NCBI GenBank assembly: GCA_038213135.1
Contig: JBBQTQ010000105.1
Location: 1-7,298, forward strand
Direction: 5' to 3'
DNA: 7,298 nt
DNA from: JBBQTQ01 sp038213135
Lineage (GTDB): Bacteria > Actinomycetota > Thermoleophilia > Gaiellales > Gaiellaceae
Positions 1 to 6,266 of the stretch are shown in pieces. Under the pieces are notes generated by a model that ran no database searches, was not told where the DNA came from, and saw only the letters and a program-made list of their open reading frames with translations. Position 1 is the stretch's first letter. Every line of letters begins with the position of its first letter. The translations under genes were made by a program, and so were the position numbers.

Positions 1-530
1 CGGATCGAGCGCCACACGGTGTCCTCCCCTTCCCAGTAGGGCGAGTTGGCCGACGCGGCCAGCAGCGAAGGAAGCCTCGGCACGATCCCTTCGAAGGCGC
101 GCAGACACGCAGCCGGGTCGGGGACCGCGACATGGACGTGCAGCCCGCAGACGAGCTGGTTGTAGACCCCGTCGCCGAACGCCTTCGCCATCCGCTCGTA
201 CCGCGGGAGTGGAACGATCAGCTGGCCACGGCTGCTGGCGGTGGCGTGGGTACCGACGGCGAGAATCGTCGCGCCGTGGATCGCAGCCCGCGCGGCGGCC
301 TCACGCCGTAGCTCGACCAGCGATTCGAGCACCGCGTCGCCGTCGGGAAGCACGGTCGTCGCGATCTCGACGAAGCACTCGAAGAGCTCCGGCTTGATCC
401 GCTCGGACGGCTCTCCATAGACGCGCGAGTAAAGAGACGCCGTCTCGAGGGTCTCCGCATCGACGAGAAAGAGCTCCTCCTCGACGCCGAGCGACCAGGG
501 CGGCTGGGAGCCGTAGCGGTGCTCGATCAC
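1..530 (-). CDS. Carboxylate-amine ligase, GCS2 / YbdK family (3' end outside window)
   Basis: N-terminal 176 residues of an ATP-dependent carboxylate-amine ligase of the glutamate-cysteine ligase 2 family. Members join an amino acid amine to a carboxylate, and E. coli YbdK has weak gamma-glutamylcysteine ligase activity. The actual substrate here cannot be read from sequence. Seen directly: PPWSLGVEEEL near residues 10-20, KPELFE near 46-51 with a downstream VEI, GTH at 93-95, CGLHVHVAVPD at 128-138 and SANSPYWEG near 160-168, all in the family order. The GTG at 530 is the only usable start. The frame is open upstream only to a TAG at 573-575 with no other start codon, and the conserved motif begins about ten residues in. 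The Shine-Dalgarno is poor and the strong hairpin 541-569 lies just upstream. It is co-oriented with htrA and the small gene before it. The C-terminal half lies beyond the left edge. Confidence 0.9.
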   Translation of the reverse strand, partial: MIEHRYGSQPPWSLGVEEELFLVDAETLETASLYSRVYGEPSERIKPELFECFVEIATTVLPDGDAVLESLVELRREAAARAAIHGATILAVGTHATASSRGQLIVPLPRYERMAKAFGDGVYNQLVCGLHVHVAVPDPAACLRAFEGIVPRLPSLLAASANSPYWEGEDTVWRSI

Positions 531-540
531 GCCAGCACGT

Positions 541-569
541 GCGGGACAGGCCCGCAGGGCCTGTCCCGC
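541..569. repeat. Perfect 13-bp GC-rich inverted repeat, 3-nt loop
   Basis: The arm GCGGGACAGGCCC at 541-553 and its exact reverse complement at 557-569 are separated by GCA. The repeat lies 25 bases after the stop of the 120-residue gene and 11 bases before the GTG of the GCS2 gene, both leftward. As RNA it would be a very stable hairpin on either strand. No T-run follows on either side, so it is not a classical intrinsic terminator. It may be a U-tract-less terminator, a processing site, or one copy of a dispersed REP-like palindrome. Its proximity to the GCS2 start would probably lower access of ribosomes to that start. Confidence 0.85.
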
Positions 570-594
570 GATCTAGCAGTCGGCGACGCGTATC

Positions 595-957
595 TCACTT
601 CCCGCGAACGCCGTGCACTGGCCTTCCTGCCGCCTCCCACGCGTAGTACGAGGCGCTGGGCCCGAAGCCGCGCTCGTACTCGACGACGTGCGGGTTGCGG
701 CCGACCTCCAGCGCGCGCTGCGCATGCCAGAGCAGGTTCGGGTCGTCGCGCTCCTGCCAGACGAGGATCAGATGCGCGGCCGTCATGAAGTCCGCAACGA
801 ATGAGCAGCCCGCGGCCGGACACGGGAACGGATCGGTGCTGACGCAGAACCACCCTGAGTAGTCCTCACCCTCGTCGTCCTGCCAGAGCTCCTCCTCCTC
901 GGCGAGCTCCAGGTCGTCGAGGAGCAGGCGCCCGAGCTCAGGCTCGTGCTCGCCCAC
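595..957 (-). CDS. Small acidic Cys/His protein of unknown function, linked to htrA
   Basis: I do not recognise this 120-residue protein. An acidic N-terminal stretch (residues 15-33, runs of E and D) precedes a segment with C38, then C46-x4-C51-x10-H62, and further histidines at 78, 90 and 115. The spacing suggests a small metal-binding fold but does not match a standard zinc-finger pattern. There is no signal peptide or membrane segment, so it should be cytoplasmic. The start is a GTG only 9 bases after the htrA stop, and an AGGG lies a little upstream, so it is probably co-transcribed with htrA. Codon use resembles its neighbours, and the reverse strand shows no recognisable protein. The gene is followed by the 541-569 hairpin. 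That it is a real gene is inferred from tight spacing, sensible composition and a motif-like Cys/His block. Confidence 0.7.
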   Translation of the reverse strand: MGEHEPELGRLLLDDLELAEEEELWQDDEGEDYSGWFCVSTDPFPCPAAGCSFVADFMTAAHLILVWQERDDPNLLWHAQRALEVGRNPHVVEYERGFGPSASYYAWEAAGRPVHGVRGK

Positions 958-966
958 CCCGCAAGG

Positions 967-2163
967 CTAACCCTGCGCGGTCGAGGGCTGAGTGCCGAGC
1001 GTCGCCCGGATCGTCAGCTTCTTGCTGCCGCGGTAGACGACGAGCTCGAGCGTGTCGCCCGGGCGCTTGCCGGCGATCAGGTCGCGCAGCCGCGCGACCG
1101 AGGCGACCCGGACACCGTCCGCCTGGACGATCACGTCGCCGCCGAGCTGGTAGCTCTCGCCCGCGACGGTTACCTGGGTCGTGCCCGGCTTCAGTCCGGC
1201 TTTCGCTGCAGCGCTGCCGGGCTGGACACTTTCCACGAGCAGGCCGTGAGTCACCGGCAGCCGGAAGACCTTGGCCACTTCCGGCGTGATCCCGTGAACG
1301 TTGATCCCGAGGAAGGCATGCGCGACGCGTCCGGTCCTGATCAGCTGGGCGACGACTGCCTTGACGGTGTTGATCGGGATCGCGAACGCGATGCCGAGGT
1401 TGTCGCTCGTCGTGGCCCCCGGCTGGAGCTGGGAGTTGACCCCGATCACCTTGGCCTGCGCGTTGATCAGCGGGCCGCCCGAGTTGCCGTGGTTGACCGG
1501 CGCGTCGGTCTGGATGATGTGGTCGATCGCGTACTGGTTCGGCGCGGTGATCTGGCGCTGGAGCGCCGAGACGATCCCGGCCGTCACGGTTCGGTCGAGG
1601 CCGAACGGGTTGCCGATCGCGATCACGGAGTCGCCGACCCGGACGTCGTCGGAGTTGCCGAGCGGGAGGGGCGTCAGTGCTTGCGAGCTCGCCTTCACCT
1701 GCAGGACGGCGATGTCGGTCGACGGGTCCTTGCCGACGACGCGCGCCTTCATGCTCTCGTTGTTCGAGAAGCTGACCCGGACGGACTGCGCGCCGGCGAC
1801 GACGTGGTAGTTCGTGACGATGTGCCCCGCCTTGTCGAGCACGAAGCCCGAACCGAGCGCCTGCTGGGTCTGCTGGGTCGGGAACGGGTTGCCGAAGAGC
1901 GGGTTCGCCGGGGTCTGCACGACGCTGGTGGTCGTGACCTGGACGACACCGGGCGCATCTCGCGTGTAGACGTCGTGGATCGAGAGCGCGCGGCCCGACT
2001 GGAAGGCGACGGAGTCGGGCGCAGGAGCCGCGTTCTGAACCTCGCGAACAGTGGTCGTCGACGTGCCGAGGTCGCCGAAAAGGGCGGCGCCGCCGAGCGC
2101 GAGACCGGCGCCGAGGGCGGCGGCGAGGGTCAGCCCGGCGGCGCGGGGGAGGAACTTGAACAT
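967..2163 (-). CDS. htrA: HtrA/DegP-type serine protease with PDZ domain (membrane anchored)
   Basis: A 398-residue S1-family (HtrA/DegP-like) protease that should degrade or process misfolded proteins outside the membrane. Residues 7-30 form one hydrophobic segment, an uncleaved anchor or signal peptide, followed by a low-complexity linker to about residue 60. The protease domain spans about 60-280. Its triad is visible: His120 in TNYHVV, Asp150 in STDIAVL and Ser228 in HGNSGGPL. The oxyanion-region and strand motifs IAIGNPFGL and GIAFAIP are also present. One PDZ domain spans about 284-390, with FLGI, GLLVESVQPGSAAAKAGL and GDVIVQADG, ending in a KRPGDTLELVVYRG strand. The position before GNSGG is His rather than the common Pro, a mild variation. 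The ATG at 2163 gives a compact signal anchor, but the GACGGG upstream is a weak ribosome-binding site. It is divergent from the gene at 2255 and leads the leftward unit. Confidence 0.96.
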   Translation of the reverse strand: MFKFLPRAAGLTLAAALGAGLALGGAALFGDLGTSTTTVREVQNAAPAPDSVAFQSGRALSIHDVYTRDAPGVVQVTTTSVVQTPANPLFGNPFPTQQTQQALGSGFVLDKAGHIVTNYHVVAGAQSVRVSFSNNESMKARVVGKDPSTDIAVLQVKASSQALTPLPLGNSDDVRVGDSVIAIGNPFGLDRTVTAGIVSALQRQITAPNQYAIDHIIQTDAPVNHGNSGGPLINAQAKVIGVNSQLQPGATTSDNLGIAFAIPINTVKAVVAQLIRTGRVAHAFLGINVHGITPEVAKVFRLPVTHGLLVESVQPGSAAAKAGLKPGTTQVTVAGESYQLGGDVIVQADGVRVASVARLRDLIAGKRPGDTLELVVYRGSKKLTIRATLGTQPSTAQG

Positions 2164-2238
2164 CCCGTCACGTTGTACCCGTAAGCGCGTTGCAGATGGT
2201 TTGCGCGTTCGTTAAGGACTGTTCAGGAGGGTTGGCTC

Positions 2239-2251
2239 TGTAGGTTCTACA
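2239..2251 (+). promoter_or_regulatory. Possible -10 element within a small dyad before the 2255 gene
   Basis: TAGGTT at 2241-2246 fits the actinobacterial TAnnnT -10 pattern and ends 8 bases before the GTG at 2255, about right for a leaderless mRNA. It sits inside the dyad TGTAG-GTT-CTACA (2239-2251), which could be an operator. The AGGAGG at 2225-2230 is 24 bases from the GTG, too far to be its ribosome-binding site, and no other good one is visible. No convincing -35 is seen. This is a pattern match only. Confidence 0.3.
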
Positions 2252-2254
2252 CCC

Positions 2255-2704
2255 GTGCGGCAACGGAACGACGCTGTCGGCTGGCTCGTCGCGGCCGTGG
2301 CGATCGTGCTTCTCGGCCTTGCTGCGTGGCATCTCCCGGCGAAGTTCCGCTCCTGGTGGGACGAAGCGCGCTCCGGCCACCAGGTCACGAGGCTGCAGCG
2401 GCAGCTGTACGCAGCGCGAGTGGTCGGCGTCCAGCATCCCGAGTTCGTCGTCACCGCCGCGAAGGCCATCCCGCGCACCGCGCGCTACGCGATCCTCCTC
2501 GGAGCCGACGCCAAGACCCGGCTGCCCGACTACCGCACCGCGGTGCCCTTCGCGGTCTACTGGCTCTATCCCCGCCGGGTCGTCAACTTCGCTGCGCCGG
2601 GCCAGTGGGTACTGGCCTTCGGCACGAAGGAATCCGAGCTTCCCGACGGACTGACGAGCCGGCGCGAGCTGATTCCCGGTGTTCTCGTCGCCAGACAGGG
2701 CTGA
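2255..2704 (+). CDS. Single-pass membrane protein of unknown function, coupled to GT-C-like gene
   Basis: A 149-residue protein I cannot assign to a named family. It has a short charged N-terminus (MRQRND), one hydrophobic helix at about residues 9-25, a basic/aromatic juxtamembrane stretch (KFRSWWDEAR, 30-39), and a soluble domain to the end. By the N-terminal charge the soluble domain is probably outside the cytoplasm, though the juxtamembrane positive charges weaken this. Notable features of the domain are AIPRTARYAILLG (71-83), AVPFAVYWLYPRR (96-108) and QWVLAFGTKE (117-126), which look like alternating strands and loops of one compact fold. The only in-frame start after the upstream TAA at 2213-2215 is the GTG. 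The stop codon overlaps the next gene's ATG (TGATG), implying translational coupling and a job tied to that membrane glycosyltransferase, perhaps as an accessory subunit. That role is inference. Confidence 0.8.
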   Translation: MRQRNDAVGWLVAAVAIVLLGLAAWHLPAKFRSWWDEARSGHQVTRLQRQLYAARVVGVQHPEFVVTAAKAIPRTARYAILLGADAKTRLPDYRTAVPFAVYWLYPRRVVNFAAPGQWVLAFGTKESELPDGLTSRRELIPGVLVARQG

Positions 2705-4065
2705 TGGGCTCAGCCGGGATCGCCCTCCTGCTGATCGGCTATCTCGGCGCTGGCCTCGGGCTGCTCGCCGGAATCGGTCTCGTCCGCAGCCGCGGGGACG
2801 CGTTGCGGTTCTCGGGCCTCGCCCTCGTGAGCGGCTGGGCTGCGACCGGCGCACTGCTTTCGCTGGAGCTCGTCGCAGGGCTCGGGGTGAGCATCGCGAG
2901 CGTGGTCCTCACGTGGGTGGCGATCGGCGTCGGGAGCCTCGTGGCGGCTCGGCGCATTCCCGGCGGACCCACCCTCGCGATCAGCCTGCCGCCCGACCGC
3001 GTCCGGCGCGTGATAGTCGGAGCGGCAGCGCTGCTCCTGGCGCTCGCGGTTGTCCTTCTCGCCGCCCGCTCGATCTTCTCCCTGGGTGGCTTCCCCGGCG
3101 ACGCCTGGAACATCTGGATCACCAAGTCGAAGATCGTCTACTTCTTCCACGGGCTCGACCTCGGACCCGGTGGGTTGCGCCAGGCGGTCAGTCCCGACTA
3201 CCCGCCGCTACGTGCGGCGGTCGATGCGTCTGCCTTCTCGTTCGGGGGCAGCGCCGACCCACTTTTTCTGCCGATCCAGAGCGGCATCGTCGATATCGCG
3301 TTTCTCGGCGCGCTCGTCGCATTGCTCGCGCCGGCCGTTTCCGCTGCGGTTGCGGTCCCGGCCGCAGTCGCGATCGCAGTGCTGCCGAAGTTCGCGGACT
3401 TCGTCGGCTCGGAGCTTGCCGACGAGACCGTGATCGTGCAGCTCTCGCTCGCGTGCGTCTGCTGCCTCCTGTGGCTGCAACGCCGCGACAGGCGGCTGCT
3501 CGCAGTCGCCGCCCTGATGCTCGCGGCTCTCGCGCTGACGAAGGACGAGGGCGCGATGCTCACGCTCTCGGTCGGGATCGCGCTGTTCGTGGCTGCGGCC
3601 GGCCGCAGACGCGAAGCGCTCTTCGCGGTCGCGCCCGCCGCAGCCGTCTTCGCCGTGTGGCGGACCTGGGTCGCGGTGCACCATCTCCCCACCAACTACG
3701 CCTACCACCTCACGAACCTGTTCCACCCGATCTACCTCATCCACCAGAGCGACCGGATCGGCTATGGGACCGAACAGCTTCTGCGCGAGACCGCCTCGGT
3801 CTCGGTCTCGTTTGTCGCCGTGCCGTTCGCGATCGCGGCCTCGGTGCTCGTGCTCTACCGGCGCGACCGGAAGCTCGGACTCTTCGCTCTCGGGGCGATC
3901 GTCCTGCCCCTGATCGGCTACGACCTCATCTACTGGTGCAGCGTCGTCGAGCCCCATCGCTTCGTCGACGACAACGTCCGCCGGGTGACGGCGCCGGTCG
4001 TCGTCGCGGCCGCAGCAATGCTGCCGCTGCTGCTCAGGCGCGCCTGGCGACCGCTCGATCCCTGA
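2704..4065 (+). CDS. Polytopic membrane protein, probable GT-C-fold glycosyltransferase
   Basis: A 453-residue integral membrane protein with roughly 12-13 hydrophobic segments. After the fourth (about 103-122) comes a long hydrophilic loop with GDAWNIWITKSK (132-143) and SPDYPPLRAAVDA (163-175). Many GT-C enzymes of the ArnT/PMT-like superfamily carry a catalytic Asp in the first large outer loop and a D-x-Y-P-type motif beyond it, so Asp133 is the likely catalytic residue. Further support comes from ELADET (237-242) and LTKDEG (278-283), which recur in bacterial members between helices. Such enzymes move a sugar from a polyprenyl-phosphate donor to lipids, glycans or proteins on the outer face of the membrane. 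Donor and acceptor are unknown here. The ATG overlaps the previous stop by one base, so translation is probably coupled. A longer in-frame reading from further upstream is rejected because it would overlap the previous gene. It could instead be a non-enzymatic relative. Confidence 0.78.
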   Translation: MGSAGIALLLIGYLGAGLGLLAGIGLVRSRGDALRFSGLALVSGWAATGALLSLELVAGLGVSIASVVLTWVAIGVGSLVAARRIPGGPTLAISLPPDRVRRVIVGAAALLLALAVVLLAARSIFSLGGFPGDAWNIWITKSKIVYFFHGLDLGPGGLRQAVSPDYPPLRAAVDASAFSFGGSADPLFLPIQSGIVDIAFLGALVALLAPAVSAAVAVPAAVAIAVLPKFADFVGSELADETVIVQLSLACVCCLLWLQRRDRRLLAVAALMLAALALTKDEGAMLTLSVGIALFVAAAGRRREALFAVAPAAAVFAVWRTWVAVHHLPTNYAYHLTNLFHPIYLIHQSDRIGYGTEQLLRETASVSVSFVAVPFAIAASVLVLYRRDRKLGLFALGAIVLPLIGYDLIYWCSVVEPHRFVDDNVRRVTAPVVVAAAAMLPLLLRRAWRPLDP

Positions 4066-4079
4066 ACCGAGGGATTGTG

Positions 4080-4106
4080 CTCGTACCCCTTCAGGGGGAG
4101 AACGAG
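4080..4106 (+). promoter_or_regulatory. Stem-loop in the GT-C/LdcA intergenic region
   Basis: The outer arms CTCGT (4080-4084) and ACGAG (4102-4106) are exact complements. Between them, CCCC (4086-4089) and GGGG (4094-4097) pair around TTCA, leaving an asymmetric bulge on the 3' side. The 3' part holds a purine-rich GGGGGAG (4094-4100), and a GTG starts at 4106. No T-run follows, so it is a poor terminator. It could be a leader structure for the carboxypeptidase gene, a processing site, or chance. Confidence 0.4.
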
Positions 4107-4139
4107 TGAACACCACTTTGCAGCTCGGGGGAGGGACAG

Positions 4140-5144
4140 GTGGGGAGAACGGGGATCGGTATCGCCGAGGTCAACCTCGGCGTTGTGAGAAGCCTCGCAG
4201 AGGCGCGGCGGACGAAGGGAAGGCGACTGGTGTCGGGGGGCACCATCGCCGTCCCGTCGCCGGCCTCTCCGGTCTTCGACGACGAGGCGCTCGCCTCGGC
4301 GGTCGACTGGCTCGAGGCTGAGGGCTATCGCGTCGTCTTCACGGCGAACGCGAACCAGGGCCGCAGCTACGCGGCCGGCTCGCCCGCCGCTCGGGCGCGC
4401 GACATCGAGGCGGCGTTCGCCGAGCCGGAGATCGACGCGATCCTCTGCATCGGCGGCGGCCACGCCTCGGCGCAACTGCTCAGGCACCTCGACTTCGAGC
4501 TGATCGCCGACAACCCGAAGCCGTTCGTCGGCTTCAGCGACATCACCGTCCTGCACACGGCGATCCGCCGCGAGACGGGGCTCGTCACGCTCTGGGGGCC
4601 GATGCTCGGCCAGCTCGGCGGGGCGGACAGGTTCACGCAACAGAGCTTGCTCCGCGCACTGACCAGCGACCGGCCGCTCGGCGTCGTTGCGCCAGACAGC
4701 CCGGGAGAGACGATCACGCCGGGGGTCGTCGAGGGCGAGCTCGTCGGCGGCACCACGTCGTTGCTCTGTGCGCTGATGGGAACGCCCTGGGAGATCGACA
4801 CGCGCGACAAGATCCTGCTGCTCGAAGACGAGGGCGTCGAGCCCTGCCGCGTCGACCGGTACATGACACAGCTCCTGAACGCCGGCAAGCTCGACGACTG
4901 CGCGGGCATCGTCCTCGCCGAGCACACCGACTGCGCCCCGCATCCGGACAGGCCGATCTTCCACGGGCCGCAGCCGCTCGTTCGCGACCTGCTGCGGCGG
5001 CTGGTGAAGCCGCTCGGGATTCCGGCGGTCTACGGGCTGCCGCTCGGTCACGGCACGCAAATGGCCACGGTCCCGCTCGGCGCCCGGGCGAGGCTCGACG
5101 CGACTGCCGGCCGGCTCGAGGTGCTCGAGGAGGCGCTCGTATGA
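4140..5144 (+). CDS. ldcA: LD-carboxypeptidase (peptidase family S66, LdcA type)
   Basis: A 334-residue S66 serine peptidase. LdcA enzymes remove the terminal D-Ala from L,D-linked tetrapeptides during peptidoglycan recycling, usually in the cytoplasm. No signal peptide is seen. Landmarks: GGTIAVPSPASP (33-44), LCIGGGHASAQLLRHLDF (102-119), nucleophile Ser133 in GFSD, WGP (152-154), WEID-KILLLEDE with probable catalytic Glu229, VDRYMTQLLNAG (238-249), and GLPLGH with probable catalytic His304. The LLLEDEG...R.DR...QLL.AG stretch favours LdcA over the related microcin-immunity protein MccF, but MccF-like activity on aminoacyl-nucleotides cannot be excluded. The GTG at 4140 follows GGGGGAGG by 5 bases. 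It gives about 30 residues before the conserved core, longer than usual, so the GTG at 4185 is an alternative start with no clear ribosome-binding site. It ends 20 bases from the convergent rsgA stop, and no terminator is visible between them. Confidence 0.93.
   Translation: MGRTGIGIAEVNLGVVRSLAEARRTKGRRLVSGGTIAVPSPASPVFDDEALASAVDWLEAEGYRVVFTANANQGRSYAAGSPAARARDIEAAFAEPEIDAILCIGGGHASAQLLRHLDFELIADNPKPFVGFSDITVLHTAIRRETGLVTLWGPMLGQLGGADRFTQQSLLRALTSDRPLGVVAPDSPGETITPGVVEGELVGGTTSLLCALMGTPWEIDTRDKILLLEDEGVEPCRVDRYMTQLLNAGKLDDCAGIVLAEHTDCAPHPDRPIFHGPQPLVRDLLRRLVKPLGIPAVYGLPLGHGTQMATVPLGARARLDATAGRLEVLEEALV
4163..4182. repeat. 9-bp inverted repeat with 2-bp spacer at the ldcA 5' end
   Basis: CGCCGAGGT (4163-4171) and ACCTCGGCG (4174-4182) are perfect complements around CA. 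The spacer is too short for a comfortable RNA loop, so if functional it would look more like a protein-binding dyad. It lies inside the coding sequence if translation begins at 4140, but immediately before the alternative GTG at 4185. It could also be a chance product of GC-rich coding sequence. Confidence 0.45.
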
Positions 5145-5164
5145 GCGAGGCCTGGTCGGTCGTC

Positions 5165-6202
5165 TCAGGGTCGGTGGCGGCTCCGCGCAGCCTTCGCGAT
5201 CGCAGCCCACTTCCGGCGATGCTCGGCCCTGGCGAGCGGATCACGCTTGCGCTCGAGGGCGGCGAGCTCACGCTCGAGCTTGCGATAGCTCGCCCAGCGC
5301 TCCGGCGGCAGCGTGCCGCTCTCGAGGGCCAGCAGCACAGCGCACCCCGGCTCACTCTCGTGTGAGCAGTCGTTGAAGCGGCACTGCCCGGCGAGCTCGG
5401 TCACCTCCGAGAACGCCTCGTCGAGTCCCGTTTGCGCCTCGAAGAGCTGAAGCTCCCGCATGCCGGGTGTGTCGATCACGATCCCGCCTTCGGGAAGGAC
5501 GATCAGCTCGCGTCTGGTGGTGGTGTGGCGGCCCCGCCCGTCGTTGCGCGTCTCGCCGGTCGCAAGATCCTCGTTGCCGCGCAGTCGGTTGATCAGCGTC
5601 GACTTGCCGACGCCCGACGAGCCGAGCAGCGCGACCGTCCGGCCTGGCTGGAGATGCGCGGCGAGCTCGTCGAGCCCTTCGCCGGTGAGGCAGCTGACGG
5701 CGTGGACCGGCACGCCGAAGGCGACCGTCTCGACGTCCGCGAGCGCGTCCGGCAGGTCGTCCGGAGCGAGATCGATCTTCGTGATCACGATTACCGGAGT
5801 CGCCCCGCTCTCCCACGCGGCCGCCAGGTAGCGCTCGAGGCGGCGCACGTTCAGATCGTCGGGGAGGCCCGTGACGACGAAGATCGAGTCGATGTTCGCT
5901 GCGACGACCTGCTCGTCGGGACGCAGGCCCGCTCCCTTCCTCGAGAAGACCGTCCGCCTGGTCAGGACCGCATGCAGACCCGCCCTGCCAGGCTCGCCTG
6001 GACGCGGTCGCAGCGCGGCCCAGTCGCCGACGACAGCGTTCACCGAGCGCCGGACCTCGGCGCGAACCGGCCCGTCGGCGGTCAGCAGCTCGTATTCGCT
6101 TCGGTGCCTGGTCGAGACACGTCCCGGGGACAGTCCCTCGGCCTTGTACGGCTCGAACTCGTCCGCGAAGGACTCGTCCCAGCCCAGCTCGTCAAGTGTC
6201 AA
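5165..6202 (-). CDS. rsgA: Ribosome small-subunit-dependent GTPase A (RsgA/YjeQ)
   Basis: A 345-residue circularly permuted GTPase that checks and releases late 30S ribosomal subunits. An OB-fold region occupies about 22-90. The G motifs come in permuted order: G4 TKID (141-144), G5-like SCLTGEGL (170-177), G1 GSSGVGKST (194-202), switch I with RHTTTRR (225-231), and G3 DTPG (244-247). The C-terminal zinc site C274-x4-C279-x-H281-x5-C287 is intact, followed by a basic helix. The open frame reaches 6313 (TTG-ATG), but I choose the TTG at 6202. AGGAG at 6209-6213 lies 6 bases upstream, and the protein then begins MTLDELGWDESFADEF, right at the family-like core. The extra 37 residues are proline- and glycine-rich, with no ribosome-binding site. 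The leader holds a small upstream ORF and a hairpin containing the ribosome-binding site, suggesting translational control. No TTG-independent evidence for the start exists. Confidence 0.95.
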   Translation of the reverse strand: MTLDELGWDESFADEFEPYKAEGLSPGRVSTRHRSEYELLTADGPVRAEVRRSVNAVVGDWAALRPRPGEPGRAGLHAVLTRRTVFSRKGAGLRPDEQVVAANIDSIFVVTGLPDDLNVRRLERYLAAAWESGATPVIVITKIDLAPDDLPDALADVETVAFGVPVHAVSCLTGEGLDELAAHLQPGRTVALLGSSGVGKSTLINRLRGNEDLATGETRNDGRGRHTTTRRELIVLPEGGIVIDTPGMRELQLFEAQTGLDEAFSEVTELAGQCRFNDCSHESEPGCAVLLALESGTLPPERWASYRKLERELAALERKRDPLARAEHRRKWAAIAKAARSRHRP

Positions 6203-6205
6203 CTC

Positions 6206-6247
6206 GATCTCCTGAGTTCGGTGGGTTACCCACGCGAGCTCGAGATC
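6206..6247 (-). promoter_or_regulatory. Hairpin enclosing the rsgA Shine-Dalgarno
   Basis: Read on the minus strand, GATCTC (6247-6242) pairs with GAGATC (6211-6206). GAGCTC (6241-6236) pairs with GAACTC (6219-6214) with one mismatch. GTGGG (6233-6229) pairs with CCCAC (6225-6221) around a TAA loop. The unpaired bits are GC on one side and a single C on the other, plus an AG bulge (6213-6212). The rsgA ribosome-binding site AGGAG (6213-6209) is made of that AG bulge and three paired bases of the outer stem, 6 bases from the TTG start. Such a fold would limit ribosome access until opened. Pairing was found by eye, with no energy calculated. Confidence 0.55.
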
Positions 6248-6266
6248 CGGACAGCCTGGCGGGCCG

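Noticed and set aside
946..2184. 412-codon open frame on the plus strand opposite htrA
   Set aside because: It is the antisense shadow of an unmistakable HtrA protease. Its product is Arg/Asp-rich with no domain, as expected from GC-rich third positions.
2164..2254. Promoter for htrA and short GCGCGTT direct repeats in the divergent gap
   Set aside because: No -10/-35 pair on the minus strand is convincing, and two 7-base GC-rich repeats are expected by chance here.
2326..2703. N-terminal extension of the GT-C-like protein
   Set aside because: It would overlap almost the whole 149-residue gene, and its composition is Arg/Ala-rich. The ATG at 2704 directly precedes a proper membrane segment.
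3792..3812. CTCGGT tandem repeat
   Set aside because: It is only alternating Ser-Val codons within a membrane segment of the transferase.
2679..4109. 476-codon plus frame and a 302-codon minus frame overlapping the GT-C-like gene
   Set aside because: Both give Arg-rich low-complexity protein. The frame from 2704 gives a coherent multi-helix membrane protein with motifs.
5145..5164. Terminator between convergent ldcA and rsgA
   Set aside because: The 20-base gap has no inverted repeat or T-run that I can see.
3930..5210. 426-codon minus-strand frame over ldcA
   Set aside because: ldcA carries all S66 landmarks on the other strand. The antisense product has no recognisable features.
5141..5365. 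74-codon plus frame whose ATG overlaps the ldcA stop (ATGA)
   Set aside because: The coupling-like overlap is attractive, but the frame lies wholly antisense to the conserved C-terminus of rsgA past its first 24 bases and has no recognisable content.
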